Positions 11,136-18,216 of a stretch of 35,233 nt of DNA are shown piece by piece. Under the pieces are notes generated by a model. It worked only from the letters and a program-made list of their open reading frames with translations. It did not search any database and was not told the origin of the DNA. Made by a program: the position numbers and the translations under genes. The stretch is from Streptomyces sp. SID14436 (GTDB taxonomy: Bacteria > Actinomycetota > Actinomycetes > Streptomycetales > Streptomycetaceae): the NCBI RefSeq assembly GCF_010548465.1, contig NZ_JAAGMD010000390.1, positions 1 through 35,233 on the forward strand, given 5' to 3'. Within the stretch, counting starts at the first letter, position 1, and each line of letters begins with the position of its first letter.

Positions 11136-12353
11136 GTGACTTCCTTCGACACCTCCCCGCAGCTGAACGTCTGGCGCGCGCTGCTCGCGCTCGCCGTCGT
11201 CTTCGTCATGCTGGCGACCACCGGCTGGACGGCGATACGCAGCCAGCGGGAGGCGACCGAGCTGCAGGCCTCGCTCGACGCGTGGCGCGACGGCAGCGTC
11301 GCCGGACGGCGGCTGCCGGACCCGCACTCGGAGCCGACCCGGCTGGCCCGCTTCTTCGCCGGCCTGAACGACGCGCAGCGCGCGCTGCTCGCCCGCCGCT
11401 ATCCGCTCGCGGTCGGCAACATGAACGGCGCCCCCGTCGAACTGCGCTACCGCGCCAACCGCATCGCCCTCGGGCAGGCCCGCACGGTCGAGCTGAAACG
11501 CGTGCACGACGAGAACCTCACCCCCGCCGGACAGCGCCAGGCGAGCCGGCGGCTGGACCGCATCGACGCCCTGCTGCGTCCGGGCCGGCACATCCTCGCC
11601 TTCAACCCCGCCGGTTCCGGCCGGGTCGCCGAGGTCTTCGGCAGCCTGCGCCGCGCCGAACGGGTCTCCGTCGTCGTCCCGGGCGTCGACACCGACCTGC
11701 TCACCTTCCAGCGCACGCACCGCCCCCACTCGGCGCCCGTCGGCATGGCGCGGGCCCTGTACGCGGCCGAACGCGAGGCCGCTCCCGCCACCCGCACCGC
11801 GGTGATCGCCTGGGCCGACTACACCGCCCCCCGCGGCCTCGGCATGGACGCGGCCACCGCGATGCGCGCGGAGGACGGCGCGGTGCGGCTCAACGCGCTG
11901 CTGCGCGGTCTGCCCGGCACCGCCCCGGTCTCGCTGTTCTGCCACAGCTACGGCTCGGTGCTGTGCGGCCTCGCCGCGGACGAACTGCCGGACCGGGTCG
12001 CCGACATCGCGGTGGCCGGCAGCCCCGGCATGCGCGTCGACAACGCCGACGAGCTGCACACCCCGGCGCGGGTGTGGGCGATGCGGGACGCCGACGACTG
12101 GGTGCAGGACGTGCCGTACCTGGAGGTCGGCGGGCTGGGCCACGGCGCCGACCCGGTGTCCTCGCGGTTCGGGGCCCGGGTGCTGTCCGCGCGCCAGGCC
12201 AAGGGCCACAGCGGGTACTTCGCACCGGGCACGGACAGCCTGCGGAACTTCGCCGAGATCGGTGTTGGCGCATACCGCGCGGTGGACTGCGCACAGAAGA
12301 ACGACGCGTGCCGGAGGGGTTTGTCCGGTACGGACACTTCCGGACGCGCGTAG
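11136..12353 (+). CDS. Exported alpha/beta hydrolase (DUF1023 type)
   Basis: 405 residues. GTG start; an N-terminal hydrophobic segment (WRALLALAVVFVMLATTGW) makes a signal anchor or signal peptide. The C-terminal half contains the nucleophile elbow LFCHSYGSVLCG (G-x-S-x-G variant CHSYGS, Ser as nucleophile), preceded by AVIAWADYTAPRGLGMDAA, and followed by VAGSPGMRVDNADEL and a late His in KGHSGYF, the order of a Ser-Asp-His triad. This is the DUF1023 pattern of actinobacterial hydrolases. Substrate unknown. A TAGTGT box ends 9 nt before the GTG and no ribosome site is visible, so translation may be leaderless. Confidence 0.85.
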   Translation: MTSFDTSPQLNVWRALLALAVVFVMLATTGWTAIRSQREATELQASLDAWRDGSVAGRRLPDPHSEPTRLARFFAGLNDAQRALLARRYPLAVGNMNGAPVELRYRANRIALGQARTVELKRVHDENLTPAGQRQASRRLDRIDALLRPGRHILAFNPAGSGRVAEVFGSLRRAERVSVVVPGVDTDLLTFQRTHRPHSAPVGMARALYAAEREAAPATRTAVIAWADYTAPRGLGMDAATAMRAEDGAVRLNALLRGLPGTAPVSLFCHSYGSVLCGLAADELPDRVADIAVAGSPGMRVDNADELHTPARVWAMRDADDWVQDVPYLEVGGLGHGADPVSSRFGARVLSARQAKGHSGYFAPGTDSLRNFAEIGVGAYRAVDCAQKNDACRRGLSGTDTSGRA

Positions 12354-12392
12354 AAGCGGAGAAACTGCCCTGGACGAGGGGAGGGGACGAAG

Positions 12393-13265
12393 ATGCTCGT
12401 GCCGCATACGATGAGCCGCATGGGTGACGTACTGGCCGGATTGCATGCCGCCTGGGAGTTCGAGTCCGACTCCGTGCTCATCCGCTACGAAAGGGGCCTT
12501 CGAACACCCAAGTTGTTTCAGGCGCTCGGCACGCGGCGCGTTCCGTTCGAGGCGATCGCCGGGGTGACCCTGACGCCCGGCCGGCGCGGCACCGTGGTGC
12601 TGCGCATCGAGCCGCGGCCCGGCGCGGACCCGCTGATGGAGGCGGCCGCCGGGCAGTTGAAGGAGAACTGCGACCCCTACCGGCTGGTCCTGCCCGCCGA
12701 GCGGGAGACGCTCGCCGAGTACTACGCGGACGAACTGTGCGACCGGCTCACCGAGTCCGGCCCCGCCGACCACCATCTGGTGGCCGCCCCCGCGGCCCCG
12801 CTCCGCTTCAAGGCGTACGACGGACGGGCGTCGTTCGACGGGAGCGCCGTGTCCTTCCGCTGGTTCTGGACGGGCGCGTCCTCCGCCAAGTGGAAGGCCG
12901 GTGACCAGCGCTTCCCGGTCGGCGAGTTGACCGGCGTGGAGTGGCGGTCGCCGGAGGTCTTCGAGGGGCACCTGCGGCTGCTGCTGCCCGACGGCGGGGA
13001 AGCGCCCGCGCAGCCCGACCAGGATCCCGCGGCGGTCATCTTCGGCCTCGGGTACGGACCGGTGCACGAGTCGCTGCCGTTCGCGGCGGCGGTCCTGGCG
13101 GCGGTGCGCACCAGCGAGCCCGTGCCCGCGGTGGCCGCGGTCCCGCGCCGCGACCCCGCGGACATCGCGGAGCGGATCCGTCACCTCGGGGAACTGCACC
13201 AGGCGGGTCTGGTGACGGACGAGGAATTCTCCTCCAAGAAGGCGGAGTTGCTTGCGGAGCTCTGA
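12393..13265 (+). CDS. DUF4429 protein with C-terminal SHOCT domain
   Basis: 290 residues, no membrane segment. Two tandem PH-like DUF4429 units are visible: first VLAGLHAAWEFESDSVLIRY...VPFEAIAGVTLTPGRRGTVVLRI, second LRFKAYDGRASFDGSAVSFRW...FPVGELTGVEWRSPEVFEGHLRLLL. The last 35 residues, RIRHLGELHQAGLVTDEEF followed by KKAELLAEL, are a classic SHOCT oligomerisation motif. ATG 12393 follows GAGGGG and is used here; ATG 12420 (MGDVLAGLH) starts closer to the domain and is a fair alternative. Starts 39 nt after the hydrolase gene, same strand, so co-transcription is possible. Molecular function unknown. Confidence 0.88.
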   Translation: MLVPHTMSRMGDVLAGLHAAWEFESDSVLIRYERGLRTPKLFQALGTRRVPFEAIAGVTLTPGRRGTVVLRIEPRPGADPLMEAAAGQLKENCDPYRLVLPAERETLAEYYADELCDRLTESGPADHHLVAAPAAPLRFKAYDGRASFDGSAVSFRWFWTGASSAKWKAGDQRFPVGELTGVEWRSPEVFEGHLRLLLPDGGEAPAQPDQDPAAVIFGLGYGPVHESLPFAAAVLAAVRTSEPVPAVAAVPRRDPADIAERIRHLGELHQAGLVTDEEFSSKKAELLAEL

Positions 13266-13267
13266 CG

Positions 13268-13286
13268 CCGGGGCCGGGGGCCCCGG
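13268..13286. terminator. Bidirectional terminator
   Basis: CCGGGGCC-GGG-GGCCCCGG, a perfect 8-bp stem filling the 25-nt gap between two convergent genes. Confidence 0.75.
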
Positions 13287-13290
13287 ACCG

Positions 13291-13752
13291 TCAGTGCGTC
13301 TCCGGGCTCGGTCCGCACCCGGCGTCCGCGTAGAAGTCGATCTTCCGGTCGAGCAGGGCCAGGGTGCCCTGGAGCTCGGCGATCCGGGCGCGCACGTCCT
13401 CGCGGGTCGCGACGAGGAGGTCGAGGCGCTCGGCGTAGGTGTGCTCGCCCGCGCGCACCATCTCCGCGTACCGCACCATGTCGGCGACCGGCATCCCGGT
13501 CAGCCGCAGCTTCCCGACCAGGCCGAGCCAGTCGAGGTCGCGGTTGCTGTAGCGGCGCCGGCCGGTGTGCGAGCGGTCGACGTGCGGCATCAGCCCAATC
13601 CGCTCGTACCAGCGCAGGGTGTGGGCGCTCAGCCCGGTGAGGGCGGCGACCTCGCTGATCGTGTAGTGGTCCGCGCCGTCCTGCCGCCGGCCGTCCTGGG
13701 GCCGCTTCGCGCGGGTGGTGCCGCTGGTGCCCGTGGTCTCCGTCACCGTCAT
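13291..13752 (-). CDS. MerR family transcriptional regulator
   Basis: 153 residues. After about 28 hydrophilic residues comes the MerR winged helix: YTISEVAALTGLSAHTLRWYERIGLMP, then RRRYSNRDLDWLGLVGKLRLTGMPVADMVRYAEMV, and a dimerising coiled coil RARIAELQGTLALLDRKIDFY. The C-terminal end is short with one Cys (DAGCGPS), so it has little room for a ligand domain and no metal-binding Cys cluster. The subfamily with HTLRWYERIGL often responds to small electrophiles or drugs. ATG start has no ribosome site but lies 7 nt from the -10 of a MerR-type promoter, implying a leaderless, self-regulated gene. Divergent from a GNAT gene that may share regulation. Confidence 0.92.
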   Translation of the reverse strand: MTVTETTGTSGTTRAKRPQDGRRQDGADHYTISEVAALTGLSAHTLRWYERIGLMPHVDRSHTGRRRYSNRDLDWLGLVGKLRLTGMPVADMVRYAEMVRAGEHTYAERLDLLVATREDVRARIAELQGTLALLDRKIDFYADAGCGPSPETH

Positions 13753-13759
13753 GGCCCCA

Positions 13760-13790
13760 ACGCTAGAACGCCGGAGTGCACTCCGGGCAA
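13760..13790 (-). promoter_or_regulatory. MerR-type promoter with 19-nt spacer and dyad
   Basis: On the minus strand, -35 TTGCCC (13790-13785) and -10 TAGCGT (13765-13760) are separated by 19 nt, the long spacer that MerR proteins correct by DNA distortion. The perfect palindrome CCGGAGTGCACTCCGG (13771-13786) overlaps the -35 end of the spacer. The -10 lies 7 nt from the merR ATG. Confidence 0.8.
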
Positions 13791-13846
13791 GCAGCGGCGG
13801 GAAAACACCGGGCGGGCGCGCCGTCCGCCCGGCTACGGTGCCCGGC

Positions 13847-14317
13847 ATGACTGTGGTGCGCCGTGCGGTGCCGGACGACGCGCAGGAAGTGCTGCGCCTG
13901 CGTCAGGTGATGATCGACTCGATGGCCCGCTCCGACCCGTCCCGGGCCTGGCACGCGGAGGCCCTGCCGGTGCTGCGGGCCCGGCTGGCCGAGCCGGACG
14001 GCCCGTTCGCCGCATTCGTGGTGGACCATCCCCAGCGGCCGGGCGCGCTGGCGGCGCTGGTGGCCGGTTCGCTGGAGTACCGCATCGGCGGGGCCCGCAA
14101 CCCGCTGGGCACGGACGGGTACGTGTTCAGTGTCGCCACCGACCCGGACGCGCGCCGCCGGGGCTATGCGCGTGCGTGCGTCCAGGCTCTGCTGGAGTGG
14201 TTCCGCGAGCACGGCGCGAAACGGGTCCGGCTGACCGCGTCCTCGCAGGCCGAGCCGCTGTACCGGGAGCTGGGCTTCGCCCGCAGGCCCGACCCCTTGC
14301 TGGAGCTGACGCTCTGA
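13847..14317 (+). CDS. GNAT family N-acetyltransferase
   Basis: 156 residues. The acetyl-CoA binding core is FSVATDPDARRRGYARACVQALLEWF (motif A, R-x-x-G-Y/A), preceded by strands around LAALVAGSLEYRIG and followed by GAKRVRLTASSQAEPLYRELGF, the C-terminal motif of this superfamily. It transfers an acetyl group from acetyl-CoA to an unknown amine; small-molecule detoxification and protein acetylation are both possible. The ATG at 13847 begins MTVVRRAVPDDA, the usual GNAT N-terminus; TACGGT ends 7 nt before it, so the message may be leaderless. Divergent from merR, and 18 nt before the next gene, which has its own -10 box. Confidence 0.92.
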   Translation: MTVVRRAVPDDAQEVLRLRQVMIDSMARSDPSRAWHAEALPVLRARLAEPDGPFAAFVVDHPQRPGALAALVAGSLEYRIGGARNPLGTDGYVFSVATDPDARRRGYARACVQALLEWFREHGAKRVRLTASSQAEPLYRELGFARRPDPLLELTL

Positions 14318-14322
14318 GCGCT

Positions 14323-14328
14323 TAGGCT
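14323..14328 (+). promoter_or_regulatory. -10 box of the following serine hydrolase gene
   Basis: TAGGCT, a common Streptomyces -10 hexamer, ends 7 nt before the ATG at 14336. No ribosome site is visible; transcription would begin at the start codon. The -35 region is weak. Confidence 0.55.
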
Positions 14329-14335
14329 CGATGGC

Positions 14336-15157
14336 ATGTCGCTGAAGAGCCTCACGCTGATCGAGAACTGGCCGGTTCCCACCGCCGCCGCGGGCGTCGT
14401 CCGCGCCGACGGCACCGTCCTGGGCACCCACGGGCCCGCCGGCCGCCGCTTCCCGCTGGCCTCGGTCACCAAGCCGCTGGCGGCGTACGCGGTGCTCGTG
14501 GCCTACGAGGAGGGCGCGATCGAGCTGGACGAGCCGGCGGGCCCCGACGGCTCCACGGTCCGCCACCTGCTCGCCCACACCTCGGGCCTGGCCTTCGACG
14601 AGCACCGCGTGACGTCGGCTCCCGGGGAGCGGCGGCTGTACTCCAACGCCGGCTTCGAGCAGCTCGGCGACCACGTCGAGAAGGCGACGGACATCCCCTT
14701 CGCCGAGTACCTGCGGCAGGCGGTGCTGGAGCCGCTGGGCATGACGGCGACGTCGCTGGAGGGCTCCCCCGCGAAGGACGGCGTGTCCACCGTGGACGAC
14801 CTGCTGCGGTTCGCCGCCGAGGTGCAGGCGCCGCGGCTGCTGGACCCGCGCACGGTCGCGGCGGCGATGACCGTGCAGTACCCGGGCACCAAGGGCGTCC
14901 TGCCGGGCTACGGCCACCAGAACCCCAACGACTGGGGCCTCGGCTTCGAGATCCGCGACGGCAAGTCCCCGCACTGGACGGGGTCGGCGTCCTCCCCGAG
15001 GACCTTCGGCCACTTCGGGCAGTCCGGCACCTTTCTGTGGATCGACCCGGACGCGGGCCTGGCCTGTGCCGCCCTGGCCGACCTCGCCTTCGGGCCGTGG
15101 GCCGTCGAGGCGTGGCCGCCGTTCACCGACGCCGTCCTGGCGGAGGCGCGCGGCTGA
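14336..15157 (+). CDS. Serine hydrolase, beta-lactamase (class C/esterase) fold
   Basis: 273 residues, without a signal peptide, so probably cytoplasmic. The class C-like catalytic set is complete: S43-V-T-K46 (SxxK) in FPLASVTKPLAAYAVL, the YSN motif in RRLYSNAGFEQLGDHVEKAT, and a late HFGQSGTFLWIDP in the place of the KTG/HxG motif. At 273 residues it is shorter than typical class C beta-lactamases (about 380) and lacks the usual extension domains, which fits the compact esterase or amidase-like members. Substrate unknown. The gene begins 18 nt after the GNAT stop and is followed by a DinB gene. Confidence 0.88.
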   Translation: MSLKSLTLIENWPVPTAAAGVVRADGTVLGTHGPAGRRFPLASVTKPLAAYAVLVAYEEGAIELDEPAGPDGSTVRHLLAHTSGLAFDEHRVTSAPGERRLYSNAGFEQLGDHVEKATDIPFAEYLRQAVLEPLGMTATSLEGSPAKDGVSTVDDLLRFAAEVQAPRLLDPRTVAAAMTVQYPGTKGVLPGYGHQNPNDWGLGFEIRDGKSPHWTGSASSPRTFGHFGQSGTFLWIDPDAGLACAALADLAFGPWAVEAWPPFTDAVLAEARG

Positions 15158-15252
15158 GGCGGCTCGGCCCGGCGGCCACCGGGAAAATCCGGTCGCGGGC
15201 GCCCCTCGGCGGGCGCTAGGTTCCGGCTCCACGCGACGCGAAGGGGGCCGCC

Positions 15253-15966
15253 CTGGCGACCGGGGACACGCGAACGGGCCGGCTGGACCTGCTGCTCGAC
15301 CAGTTCGACCAGGCCAGGGAGATGGCGCGGGTACGGCTGACGGGCCTCGGCGACGACGAGTACCGGTGGGAGCCGGTGCCCGGCTGCTGGTCGGTGCGGC
15401 GTCGCGGCGAGGCGGTCACGCCCCGGGCGTTCGGCCCGGGTGACTGGCTGCTCGACCAGGGCGCCCCGGACATCCCGGCGAGCGAGTACGCCGAGGTGGC
15501 CCGGCAGCGGGCCGCCGGCATGACGGTCGCCCGGATCGCCGACGACTGGAGCGTGAGCACCGGGCGGGTCGAGGAGGTGCTCGCCCACCGCGGAGAACCG
15601 GAGCCGGACGTGAACCCGGTGACGACCATCGCCTGGCGCCTGGGCCACCTGCACTTCTGCTTCGCCGGCGTCCGGGAGTGGACCTTCGGCGAGCGGCGGC
15701 GCGACCCGAAGCAGATCGTCGACTTCAGCCCCGCCGCCGGCCCGGCGCTCCGGGCGTTCTGGGCTCTGCTGGACCGCTGGCGGGAGAGCGTCGCCGGGGT
15801 GACCGACGCGCAGCTCGACACCGTCGGCTTCTCCCGGTACCCGTACGGGTCCGACCCCGACGACCCGTTCGTCTCCGTCCTGGCGGGCGCCAACCTGGAA
15901 CTGATCCACCACATGGCGGAGATCGCGCTGCTGCGCGACCTGTGGGCGGCCCGGCCGGCGCGCTGA
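15253..15966 (+). CDS. DinB-family protein with HTH-like insertion, probable CTG start
   Basis: 237 residues if started at CTG 15253. The DinB four-helix fold normally begins with a DLLLxQFDxAxxxxxxxLxGLxDxExxWEPxPGCWSVR pattern; here its first part (GRLDLLLDQFDQARE) lies upstream of the first ATG at 15322, and no ATG or GTG precedes it in frame. CTG 15253 has GAAGGGGG at normal spacing, and a TAGGTT box at 15217 would put the transcript start near 15230. DinB proteins bind a metal through three His; HLHFCF and IHHMAEIALLRDLW supply candidates. Residues about 77-113 form an insertion resembling a helix-turn-helix (MTVARIADDWSVSTGRVEE). Thiol-transferase or metal-dependent hydrolase roles are known for relatives; substrate unknown. 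Confidence 0.8.
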   Translation: MATGDTRTGRLDLLLDQFDQAREMARVRLTGLGDDEYRWEPVPGCWSVRRRGEAVTPRAFGPGDWLLDQGAPDIPASEYAEVARQRAAGMTVARIADDWSVSTGRVEEVLAHRGEPEPDVNPVTTIAWRLGHLHFCFAGVREWTFGERRRDPKQIVDFSPAAGPALRAFWALLDRWRESVAGVTDAQLDTVGFSRYPYGSDPDDPFVSVLAGANLELIHHMAEIALLRDLWAARPAR

Positions 15967-16415
15967 CCGCGGCACCCGGGCCGGCGCCGGGGCGGTGGGT
16001 GATCCGCCCCGCGCCCGGACACGCTGCGTGACCGTCGGATCGTCGGCTCCACAGATGGGGCCGTGCGGCACGGACCGGTGCGAAGGGGACGTGACGTGCG
16101 GGGATGCGAATCCGCGGCCGCGATGTGACGGTGATCTCGTTTACCGAGCGTATCTGTACCGTTTGATGACCTTGTGTCATTTCCCTTGTGTGGCACGGGC
16201 GTTAACGCCTCGGTCAACCCCTTGTGCAATCCGCGTAGAACATTCAATCTTTCGCTGGCGACAGGCACTCGCGATCACGGTCCCCACTCGTCCGTGTTTG
16301 GCATGTACCTGACTTTCGCCCGTCCGGTGACCCGGTGCGGGCGTTCGCTCCGCGCGCCCCCTGCGGGTGGCGCACGGCCCCCACACTCCCCCACCTGTCG
16401 AGGAGGAACCCTCAG
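15967..16415. promoter_or_regulatory. Long leader and promoter region of the subtilase gene
   Basis: 449 nt with no convincing gene. The middle (about 16130-16290) is clearly richer in A and T than its surroundings and likely holds the promoter. It contains the perfect palindrome GGCGTTAACGCC (16198-16209). A strong ribosome site AGGAGG (16401-16406) precedes the ATG. No single -35/-10 pair stands out. Confidence 0.5.
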
Positions 16416-17990
16416 ATGGCAGTGAAGCGAAACGCCGGACGCAGATCGGTCGCCGGTATCGGCTCCGTCGCCGCGGTCGCGCTCGCCGGCGGTCTTCTCA
16501 CCGCCCTCCCCGCCCACGCCGCGGAGCCCGCGGTCGGGCCCATCGCCCACGCGGACGCCCCGAACGCGGTCGAGGACAGCTACATCGTCACCCTCAAGCC
16601 GGGCACCGAGGCGGCCTCCGCCAAGGGCAAGGGCATCGCCAAGAAGCACGGCGCCGAGGTCGACCACACCTTCCGCGAGGCCCTCAACGGCTACACCGTC
16701 GAAGCGTCCGAGACGGAGGCCGCGCGGCTGGCCGCCGACCCGTCGGTCGCCCTGGTCGAGCAGAACCGCACCTTCACCATCCAGGCCACGCAGACCAACC
16801 CGCCGTCCTGGGGCCTGGACCGCATCGACCAGACGTCGCTGCCGCTGAGCGGCTCCTACACCTACGACGACACGGCCGGCCAGGGCGTGACCGCGTACAT
16901 CATCGACACCGGTGTGCGCATCTCCCACAGCGACTTCGGCGGACGCGCCCGCAACGGCTACGACGCCGTGGACGGCGACAACGTCGCCCAGGACGGCAAC
17001 GGCCACGGCACCCACGTCGCCGGCACGGTGGCGGGCAGCGCCCACGGCGTCGCCAAGAAGGCCGACATCGTCGGCGTCCGCGTCCTCGACAACAACGGCT
17101 CCGGCACCACCGCCGGCGTGATCGCGGGCGTCGACTGGGTCGCCGACAACGCGGTCCTGCCGGCCGTCGCCAACATGTCGCTCGGCGGCGGCGCCAGCAC
17201 CAGCCTCGACAACGCCGTCCGCAACGCCATCGCCGCGGGCGTCACCTTCGCCGTCGCCGCCGGCAACGAGTCGACCACGGCGACCGGTTCCCCCGCCCGC
17301 GTCTCCGAGGCGATCACCGTCGGCGCCACCACCAGCACGGACGCCCGCGCGAGCTACTCCAACTACGGCTCAAACCTGGACATCTTCGCGCCGGGCTCCT
17401 CCATCACCTCCGCCTGGCACACCGGCGACAGCGCCACCAACAGCATCTCCGGCACCTCGATGGCCACCCCGCACGTCGCGGGCGCCGCCGCTCTGTACCT
17501 CGCGGACAACCCCTCGGCCACCCCGGCCCAGGTCACCTCCGCGCTGCTCGCGAACTCCGTCCCCGGCGCCGTCGGCAACCCGGGCAGCGGCTCCCCGAAC
17601 CGCCTCCTGCACGTCGGCGGCAGCGGCGGCACCACCCCGCCGCCCGGCAAGACCTTCACCAACTCCACGGACTACCGGATCAACGACCGGTCCACCGTCG
17701 AGTCCCCGATCACCGTCACCGGCGTCTCCGGCAACGCCCCTTCCGCCCTGAAGGTGCCGGTGAACATCGTCCACACCTACATAGGTGACCTGACGGTCCA
17801 GCTCGTCGCCCCCGACGGCTCGGTGTACACCCTCAAGTCGGCCGGCACCGGCGGCTCCACGGACAACATCAACACCACGTACACCGTGAACGCCTCCTCG
17901 GAGACCGCCAACGGCACGTGGAAGCTCCGCGTCACCGACAGCTACTACGGCGACACCGGCTACATCAACAGCTGGGGCCTGACCTTCTGA
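16416..17990 (+). CDS. Secreted subtilisin-like serine protease with P domain
   Basis: 524 residues, peptidase family S8. ATG 16416 has AGGAGG about 9 nt upstream. Order: signal peptide (SVAAVALAGGLLTALPAHAA, residues about 17-36), inhibitor I9 propeptide (DSYIVTLKPGTEAAS... to VEQNRTF), then the protease domain with the triad AYIIDTGVRISHSDF (Asp), GNGHGTHVAGTVAG (His) and GTSMATPHVAGAAALYL (Ser); the oxyanion Asn is in VAAGNES. After a Gly-rich linker (GGSGGTTPPPGKT) comes a C-terminal proprotein convertase P domain (SPITVTGVSG...GDLTVQLVAPDGS...WKLRVTDSYYGDTGYINSWGLTF). P domains stabilise convertases and are frequent in streptomycete extracellular proteases. Probably degrades external protein for nutrition or during development. 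Confidence 0.96.
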   Translation: MAVKRNAGRRSVAGIGSVAAVALAGGLLTALPAHAAEPAVGPIAHADAPNAVEDSYIVTLKPGTEAASAKGKGIAKKHGAEVDHTFREALNGYTVEASETEAARLAADPSVALVEQNRTFTIQATQTNPPSWGLDRIDQTSLPLSGSYTYDDTAGQGVTAYIIDTGVRISHSDFGGRARNGYDAVDGDNVAQDGNGHGTHVAGTVAGSAHGVAKKADIVGVRVLDNNGSGTTAGVIAGVDWVADNAVLPAVANMSLGGGASTSLDNAVRNAIAAGVTFAVAAGNESTTATGSPARVSEAITVGATTSTDARASYSNYGSNLDIFAPGSSITSAWHTGDSATNSISGTSMATPHVAGAAALYLADNPSATPAQVTSALLANSVPGAVGNPGSGSPNRLLHVGGSGGTTPPPGKTFTNSTDYRINDRSTVESPITVTGVSGNAPSALKVPVNIVHTYIGDLTVQLVAPDGSVYTLKSAGTGGSTDNINTTYTVNASSETANGTWKLRVTDSYYGDTGYINSWGLTF

Positions 17991-18008
17991 CGCCCCGCAC
18001 CGCCCGAC

Positions 18009-18042
18009 TCCGCCCCGGCAGGGATCACCCTGCCGGGGCGGA
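18009..18042 (+). terminator. Subtilase terminator
   Basis: Perfect 15-bp stem TCCGCCCCGGCAGGG / CCCTGCCGGGGCGGA with an ATCA loop, 18 nt past the stop codon. Confidence 0.85.
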
Positions 18043-18216
18043 GCCCTGTCCGGCGGCGGCCCGCCGGATCACCGGCACCATCAGCAGGGGGGTGCGGCAA
18101 GGGAGGGTGGTGGCCGTCCGGAGCTGCGGGTGCTCGGTGACAGGGGGCCAGCACCACCCCCGAACGGGCCGCCAGCCGGATGGTCCGCGGCGCCGGCCCT
18201 CCGTAGCGTTCCTGCC

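Noticed and set aside
13834..13839. Sharing of the MerR palindrome as operator for the GNAT gene
   Set aside because: The GNAT gene has its own -10 nearly 50 nt from the palindrome; control by MerR is possible but not supported enough for a feature.
16174..16425. A possible 83-residue protein in the leader of the subtilase gene
   Set aside because: No codon bias, no ribosome site, no family resemblance, and it runs through the subtilase ribosome site.
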